Assembly: GCF_900110115.1 (NCBI RefSeq)
Contig: NZ_FOCM01000006.1
Coordinates: forward strand, 186,001 to 250,000
Reading direction: 5' to 3'
DNA: 64,000 bases
Origin: Palleronia pelagia
GTDB lineage: Bacteria > Pseudomonadota > Alphaproteobacteria > Rhodobacterales > Rhodobacteraceae
Shown: piece after piece, positions 59,659 through 64,000 of the stretch
How the letters are laid out: each line of letters starts with the position of its first letter
How positions within the stretch are numbered: the first letter of the stretch is position 1
Program-made: the position numbers and the translations under genes
The notes under the pieces: model-generated
The model's input: the letters and a program-made list of their open reading frames with translations, nothing else
The model's database searches: none
Told to the model about the DNA's origin: nothing

Positions 59659-61686
59659 GTGACGAACCCCCTTTTGCAAGATTGGACCACGCCGTACGAG
59701 ATGACGCCCTTCGGCGACATCACCGACGATCACTTCGAAGAGGCGGTGGATGCCGCGCTGGACGAGGCGCGCGCCAACGTGGCCGCCATCGCCGACAGCG
59801 ACGCGGCCCCGACCTTCGCCAACACGATCGAGGCGCTGGAGCGTGCGGACGAGACGTTGGGCCGCGTGCTGGGCGTTTTCTACACGCTGGCGGGAACCGA
59901 CGCGAACGACCGGCGCGAGGCGCTGAGCCGCGCATTTTCGCCCAAGCTGTCGGCCTACGGCTCGGAAATCGCGTCGAACGTGGCGCTGTTCGCCCGGATC
60001 GAGACGCTGTGGCAGGACCGCGATACGCTGGACCTGACCGACGAGCAGGCGCGCCTGCTGTATCTGACCCGCCGGTCCTTCGTGCGCCGCGGCGCCGAGC
60101 TGGACGGCATCGCCAAGGACCGACTGGCGCAGGTCATGGAACGGCTGGGCGCGCTGGGCGTCCAGTTCAGCCAGAACCTGCTGGCCGATGAACGCGAATG
60201 GGTGATGGAACTGGGCGACGACGACCTGGACGGGCTGCCCGAGTGGCTCGTCGAGGCCGCGCGCGCCGCGGGCGAGGAGAAGGGCCGCAAGGGTCCGGTC
60301 ATCACCCTCTCGCGGTCGCTGATCGTGCCGTTTCTGCAATTCTCGTCCCGCCGCGACCTGCGCGAGGCCGCCCATAGCGCCTGGACAGCGCGCGGCGCCA
60401 ATGGCGGTTCCACCGACAACCGCGACATCGCCGCCGAGATCCTTGCCCTGCGCGAGGAACGGGCGGGATTGCTCGGCTATGACAGCTTCGCCGAGTTCAA
60501 GCTCGAGACCGAGATGGCGGGCACGCCCGCAGCGGTGCGCGACCTGCTGATGAAGGTCTGGGAGCCCGCGCGCGCCAAGGCGGTCGAGGACCAGCAGCGC
60601 CTGTCCGCGATGATGCACAACGACGGCGTCAACGGCGAGCTCGAGCCCTGGGACTGGCGCTATTACTCGGAAAAGCGCCGCGCGGAGGAACACGATCTCG
60701 ATGACAGCGCGCTGAAGCCCTACCTGCAACTCGACCGGATGATCGAGGCGGCGATGGATTGCGCCAACCGCCTGTTCGGGCTGGAATTCGCGCCGGTGGA
60801 CGTGCCGCTTTACCACCCGGATGTCCGCGCGTGGGAGGTCACGCGCGACGGGCGGCACATGGCCATCTTCCTCGGTGACTATTTCGCGCGCGGGTCGAAG
60901 CGGTCGGGTGCGTGGTGTTCGGCCATGCGGTCGCAGCAGAAGCTGGCGGGCGACATCCGGCCCATCGTGATGAATGTCTGCAACTTCGCCAAGCCGCCCA
61001 AGGGCAAACCCGCGCTGCTGAGCTACGACGATGCGCGTACGTTGTTTCACGAGTTCGGCCATGCCTTGCACCAGATGCTGTCCGACGTGACCTACGAGTC
61101 GATCAGCGGCACCAGCGTGGCGCGGGATTTCGTCGAACTGCCCAGCCAGCTTTACGAGCATTGGCTGGAGGTGCCCGAGGTGCTCGAGAAATATGCCACC
61201 CACGCCGAGACGGGCGAGGCGATGCCGCGCGAGATGCTCGACCGGCTGTTGGCCGCGAACACCTATGACATGGGCTTCAGCACCGTCGAATACGTGGGTT
61301 CGGCGCTGGTCGATCTCGAGTTCCACGCCGGCGAGGCGCCCGAGGATCCCATGGCGTTCCAGGCCGAGGTGCTGGACGGGATCGAGATGCCGCGCGCCAT
61401 CGGCATGCGCCACGCCACGCCGCATTTCGCCCATGTCTTCTCGGGCGACGGGTATTCGTCCGGCTACTACAGCTACATGTGGTCCGAGGTGATGGATGCC
61501 GATGCCTTCGCCGCCTTCAAGGAAGCGGGCGGCCCCTTCGACGCCGAGACCGCGCAGAAGCTGGAACGTCACATCCTCAGCGCCGGCGGCAGCCAGGACG
61601 CGCAGGAGGCCTATGTCGCGTTTCGCGGGCGGATGCCCGGGGTCGACGCGCTGCTGAAGGGCAGGGGGCTGGACGACGCGGCCTGA
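59659..61686 (+). CDS. M3-family oligopeptidase (Dcp/OpdA-like)
   Basis: A 675-residue zinc peptidase. The zinc motif is in DARTLFHEFGHALHQMLSDVTYESISGTSVARDFVELPSQLYEHW (HExxH and the third ligand Glu). GDYFARGSKRSGAWCSAMR precedes it, and SGDGYSSGYYSYMWSEVMDADAFAAF closes the substrate channel. The N-terminal half is the helical cap that limits access to short peptides. The start is GTG at 59659 with CAGGAG upstream; an upstream TTG at 59629 fits less well. Cytosolic, peptide recycling. Follows the ABC permease by 64 bases. Confidence 0.92.
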   Translation: MTNPLLQDWTTPYEMTPFGDITDDHFEEAVDAALDEARANVAAIADSDAAPTFANTIEALERADETLGRVLGVFYTLAGTDANDRREALSRAFSPKLSAYGSEIASNVALFARIETLWQDRDTLDLTDEQARLLYLTRRSFVRRGAELDGIAKDRLAQVMERLGALGVQFSQNLLADEREWVMELGDDDLDGLPEWLVEAARAAGEEKGRKGPVITLSRSLIVPFLQFSSRRDLREAAHSAWTARGANGGSTDNRDIAAEILALREERAGLLGYDSFAEFKLETEMAGTPAAVRDLLMKVWEPARAKAVEDQQRLSAMMHNDGVNGELEPWDWRYYSEKRRAEEHDLDDSALKPYLQLDRMIEAAMDCANRLFGLEFAPVDVPLYHPDVRAWEVTRDGRHMAIFLGDYFARGSKRSGAWCSAMRSQQKLAGDIRPIVMNVCNFAKPPKGKPALLSYDDARTLFHEFGHALHQMLSDVTYESISGTSVARDFVELPSQLYEHWLEVPEVLEKYATHAETGEAMPREMLDRLLAANTYDMGFSTVEYVGSALVDLEFHAGEAPEDPMAFQAEVLDGIEMPRAIGMRHATPHFAHVFSGDGYSSGYYSYMWSEVMDADAFAAFKEAGGPFDAETAQKLERHILSAGGSQDAQEAYVAFRGRMPGVDALLKGRGLDDAA

Positions 61687-61760
61687 CGGCGGGGCGGTAA
61701 CGGCTCTGGTGCGCGGGCCGCCGCGCGCCTAGGCTTGGCCAACGCGCGAGGGAGGCCACC

Positions 61761-62852
61761 ATGCCGAAGATCACCGGGGTCGACGCCCGCCTGTACAACA
61801 TCCCGCTGGACGAGGTGCTGGAGGACGCCAAGCACGGCGCCCACAGCCATTTCCACCTGGTCACCGCGGCCGTGCGGCTGGACGACGGCTCGGAAGGGAC
61901 GGGCTACACCTATACCGGCGGGCGCGGCGGCCATTCCATCCTGGCGATGATCGAGCACGATCTCGCGCCGTGGCTCGTCGGGCAGGACGGCGCCGACCCC
62001 GAGGCGCTGCATGATGCCATGCAGTGGCACATGCATTACGTCGCGCGTGGCGGGGTGGCGAGCTTCGCGATCTCGGCGGTGGATATCGCGCTGTGGGATG
62101 CGAAGGGGCGGGGCAGCGGGCAATCGCTGTTGCAGATGGCCGGCGGGCACGCCGACCGCTGCCATGCCTACGCGGGCGGGATCGATCTGAATTTCACGCT
62201 TGAGAAATTGCAGCGCCAGACCGAGGGCTACCTGTCGCACGGCTTCACCGCCATCAAGATCAAGGTCGGGCGCCCGAAACTGGAAGACGACTTGGCGCGG
62301 CTGACCGCCATCCGCGCGATGCTGGGGCCGGACCGTCCTCTGATGGCCGACGCCAACTATGCCCTGAGCGTGGAGGAGGCCATTGCCGCGGCGCGCGCGT
62401 TCCAGCCGCTGGATCTCATGTGGTTCGAGGAGCCGACTATCCCCGACGACTACAAGGGATACGGGCGCATCGCGGCCGAGACGGGCATGCCGCTGGCCAT
62501 GGGTGAAAACCTGCACACGATCCACGAGTTCGAATTCGCCTTCGCCGAGGCGGGGCTGAGCTATGTGCAGCCGGATGCAAGTAATTGCGGCGGGATCACC
62601 GGGTGGCTGCGGGTCGCCGCGCTGGCAAAGCAACACGGCATCCCGGCCTGTTCCCACGGGATGCAGGAACTGCATGTCAGCCTCGTTTCGGCCCAGCCCA
62701 ATGCGGGCTGGCTCGAGGCGCACAGCTTTCCCATCGACCGCTACACGCATCGCCCCCTGGCACTGGAGGACGGGCTGGCGGTGGCGCCGGACGTGCCGGG
62801 CATCGGGGTCACGTTCGACCGCGAAAAGCTTGCGGCGGCCCACGAAGCGTAG
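61761..62852 (+). CDS. Enolase-superfamily enzyme (mandelate racemase/muconate lactonizing type)
   Basis: A 363-residue protein with the capping domain (about 1-130) and an alpha/beta barrel. The catalytic KxK is in [13 protein letters not shown]; the metal ligands are Asp in [10 protein letters not shown], Glu in [12 protein letters not shown] and Glu in [24 protein letters not shown] and [14 protein letters not shown] supply the general acid/base His. This set is the mandelate-racemase subgroup, often sugar-acid dehydratases. The substrate is not readable. A perfect 10-bp hairpin overlaps the gene end. Confidence 0.88.
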   Translation: MPKITGVDARLYNIPLDEVLEDAKHGAHSHFHLVTAAVRLDDGSEGTGYTYTGGRGGHSILAMIEHDLAPWLVGQDGADPEALHDAMQWHMHYVARGGVASFAISAVDIALWDAKGRGSGQSLLQMAGGHADRCHAYAGGIDLNFTLEKLQRQTEGYLSHGFTAIKIKVGRPKLEDDLARLTAIRAMLGPDRPLMADANYALSVEEAIAAARAFQPLDLMWFEEPTIPDDYKGYGRIAAETGMPLAMGENLHTIHEFEFAFAEAGLSYVQPDASNCGGITGWLRVAALAKQHGIPACSHGMQELHVSLVSAQPNAGWLEAHSFPIDRYTHRPLALEDGLAVAPDVPGIGVTFDREKLAAAHEA

Positions 62853-62861
62853 GCCGCCGCA
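62831..62861 (+). terminator. Hairpin at the end of the enolase-family gene
   Basis: TGCGGCGGCC (62831-62840) and GGCCGCCGCA (62852-62861) are perfect 10-bp arms around the stop codon, followed by GCGTTTATC. A second short inverted repeat (GGCCGG/CCGGCC, 62872-62891) follows before the convergent APS kinase end, so both directions may stop here. Confidence 0.55.
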
Positions 62862-62900
62862 GCGTTTATCGGGCCGGCGGGATCACCGGCCAGGGCCAGT

Positions 62901-64000
62901 TCAGGCGGCGATCAGGCCCATGGCTTCCAGCTTCAGCAGGACCTGGTGGGCGCAGTTGTCGACATCCACGCTTTCGGTATCCAGCCGCAGCTCGGGGTTC
63001 TTCGGCTCGTCATACGGGTCCGAGATGCCGGTAAACTCCTTGATCTTGCCCTCGCGCGCCAGCTTGTAGAGCCCCTTGCGGTCGCGGCGCTCACACTCCT
63101 CCAGCGACGTGGCGACGTGGACTTCTACGAAGGCGCCGAAGGATTCGATATCTTCGCGCACCGCGCGGCGGGTGGCCGAATAGGGCGCGATGGGCGCGCA
63201 GATGGCGATACCGCCGTTCTTGGTGATCTCGGACGCGACATAGCCGATGCGGCGGATGTTTAGGTCGCGGTGCTCCTTCGAGAAGCCCAGCTCCGAGCTA
63301 AGGTTCTTGCGGACAATGTCCCCGTCCAGCAGCGTCACCGGGCGGCCGCCCATCTCCATCAACTTGACCATCAGCGCGTTGGCGATGGTGGATTTGCCGC
63401 TGCCCGAGAAACCGGTGAAGAAGACGGTAAAGCCCTGCTGCGAACGGGGCGGCGACGTGCGGCGCAGTTCTTTCACCACCTCGGGGAAGCTGAACCATTC
63501 GGGGATTTCCAGGCCTTCGCGCAGGCGGCGGCGCAGCTCGGTGCCCGAGATGTTCAGGATGGTGACGTTGTCCTTGTCCGCGATCTCGTCCGCGGGCTCG
63601 TACTGGGCGCGCTCCTGCACGTAGACCATGTGTTTGAAGTCGACCATCTCGATGCCCATCTCGTCCTGGTGCTCGCGGAACAGGTCCTGAGCATCATAGG
63701 GGCCGTAGAAGTCGTCACCGGCCGAGTTCTTGCCGGGTCCCGCGTGGTCGCGGCCGACGATGAAGTGGGTGCAGCCATAGTTCTTGCGGATCAGCCCGTG
63801 CCACACGGCTTCGCGCGGGCCGGCCATACGCATGGCCAGTGGCAGCAGCGACATGGTCGTTGTGGCAGCCGGGTACTTGTCCTGAACCGCCTCGTAGCAA
63901 CGCACCCGGGTGAAGTGATCGACGTCGCCGGGCTTGGTCATGCCCACGACGGGGTGGATCAGCAGGTTGGCCTGCGCCTCACGCGCGGCGCGAAAGGTCA
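62901..64000 (-). CDS. Bifunctional ATP sulfurylase / APS kinase, 3' part (5' end beyond window)
   Basis: The frame runs off the right edge; 366 codons are visible. The first part is the C-terminal half of ATP sulfurylase: LIHPVVGMTKPGDVDHFTRVRCYEAVQDKYP, LLPLAMRMAGPREAVWHGLIRKNYGCTHFIVGRDHAGPGKNS, then ISGTELRRRLREGLEIPEWFSFPEVVKEL. APS kinase follows: FTGFSGSGKSTIANAL (P-loop), VTLLDGDIVRKNLSSELGFSKEHRDLNIRRIGYVASEI, and YDEPKNPELRLDTESVDV. Together they turn sulfate to PAPS for sulfation or reduction. The fused form of about 570 residues is common in Rhodobacterales. Confidence 0.93.
   Translation of the reverse strand, partial: TFRAAREAQANLLIHPVVGMTKPGDVDHFTRVRCYEAVQDKYPAATTTMSLLPLAMRMAGPREAVWHGLIRKNYGCTHFIVGRDHAGPGKNSAGDDFYGPYDAQDLFREHQDEMGIEMVDFKHMVYVQERAQYEPADEIADKDNVTILNISGTELRRRLREGLEIPEWFSFPEVVKELRRTSPPRSQQGFTVFFTGFSGSGKSTIANALMVKLMEMGGRPVTLLDGDIVRKNLSSELGFSKEHRDLNIRRIGYVASEITKNGGIAICAPIAPYSATRRAVREDIESFGAFVEVHVATSLEECERRDRKGLYKLAREGKIKEFTGISDPYDEPKNPELRLDTESVDVDNCAHQVLLKLEAMGLIAA

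Overview
The window is high-GC bacterial DNA that looks like a marine alphaproteobacterium of the Rhodobacterales (Roseobacter group or a close relative). The reasons are the Hint-domain protein type, the RpoH type, the small DxDGAVTVDWV-type pilins, the overlapping ATGA/GTGA gene junctions, the TTAA-N7-TTAA (CtrA-type) and GTTC-N7-GTTC (alphaproteobacterial LexA-type) sites, and the gene content. It reads as a chromosome. I saw no rRNA, tRNA, CRISPR array, transposase, phage module or replication origin. It is densely packed, and most of the content is ordinary housekeeping and catabolic genes.

Left part (1-17.3 kb): three tandem small Flp-type pilins (164-1099, minus); a secreted lytic transglycosylase; the collapsed remains of a HAD-UbiA prenyltransferase gene next to intact DprE1-like, DprE2-like and UPF0104 genes (2.2-5.6 kb), i.e. 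a polyprenyl-phosphoryl-pentose module that has lost its prenyltransferase here; a GNAT protein; scoAB 3-oxoacid CoA-transferase; a Hint-domain protein; topA; dprA; smc. Matching CtrA-type boxes lie 43-63 bp upstream of the Hint gene and dprA, and a one-mismatch version lies at the same distance upstream of the ComM/YifB gene at 51.5 kb.

Middle part (17.4-33.5 kb): a catabolic locus of unknown substrate. It has a GH1 beta-glucosidase, a MetE-like zinc methyltransferase, a HAD-like protein without its nucleophile, a SAM methyltransferase, a bicupin, an SRPBCC protein, three SnoaL/NTF2-like proteins (two of them two-domain), a LacI regulator, an SDR, an M15-like protein, a histidinol-dehydrogenase paralog of the HpsN type, and a complete CUT1-type ABC importer. 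Two 16-bp LacI-type palindromes sit in the divergent promoter between the ATPase gene and the binding-protein gene. This is my best candidate for an undescribed system.

33.5-47 kb: a peptidoglycan-binding lipoprotein; an orphan C-terminal OB domain of DnaE2 directly behind a consensus promoter with a perfect LexA box (a collapsed SOS mutagenesis cassette); a [2Fe-2S] ferredoxin; then a CoA-linked catabolic run (CaiB-type CoA-transferase, MaoC hydratase, an SDR without YxxxK, acyl-CoA dehydrogenase, ornithine-cyclodeaminase family, CitE-type lyase) that resembles itaconate/C5-dicarboxylate breakdown, followed by M29 aminopeptidase, Gfo/Idh/MocA, adenine deaminase and a ThDP enzyme.

47-64 kb: lipoproteins and an M48 protease, DCC thiol protein, HDAC-like amidohydrolase, ComM/YifB, GST, CobU with a phosphatase partner, rpoH followed by a ChaN-type protein whose signal-peptide codons contain a classic intrinsic terminator, coaBC-dut-moeB, a polar amino-acid ABC binding protein and permease without ATPase, an M3 oligopeptidase, an enolase-superfamily enzyme, and the 3' part of a bifunctional ATP sulfurylase/APS kinase cut by the right edge.
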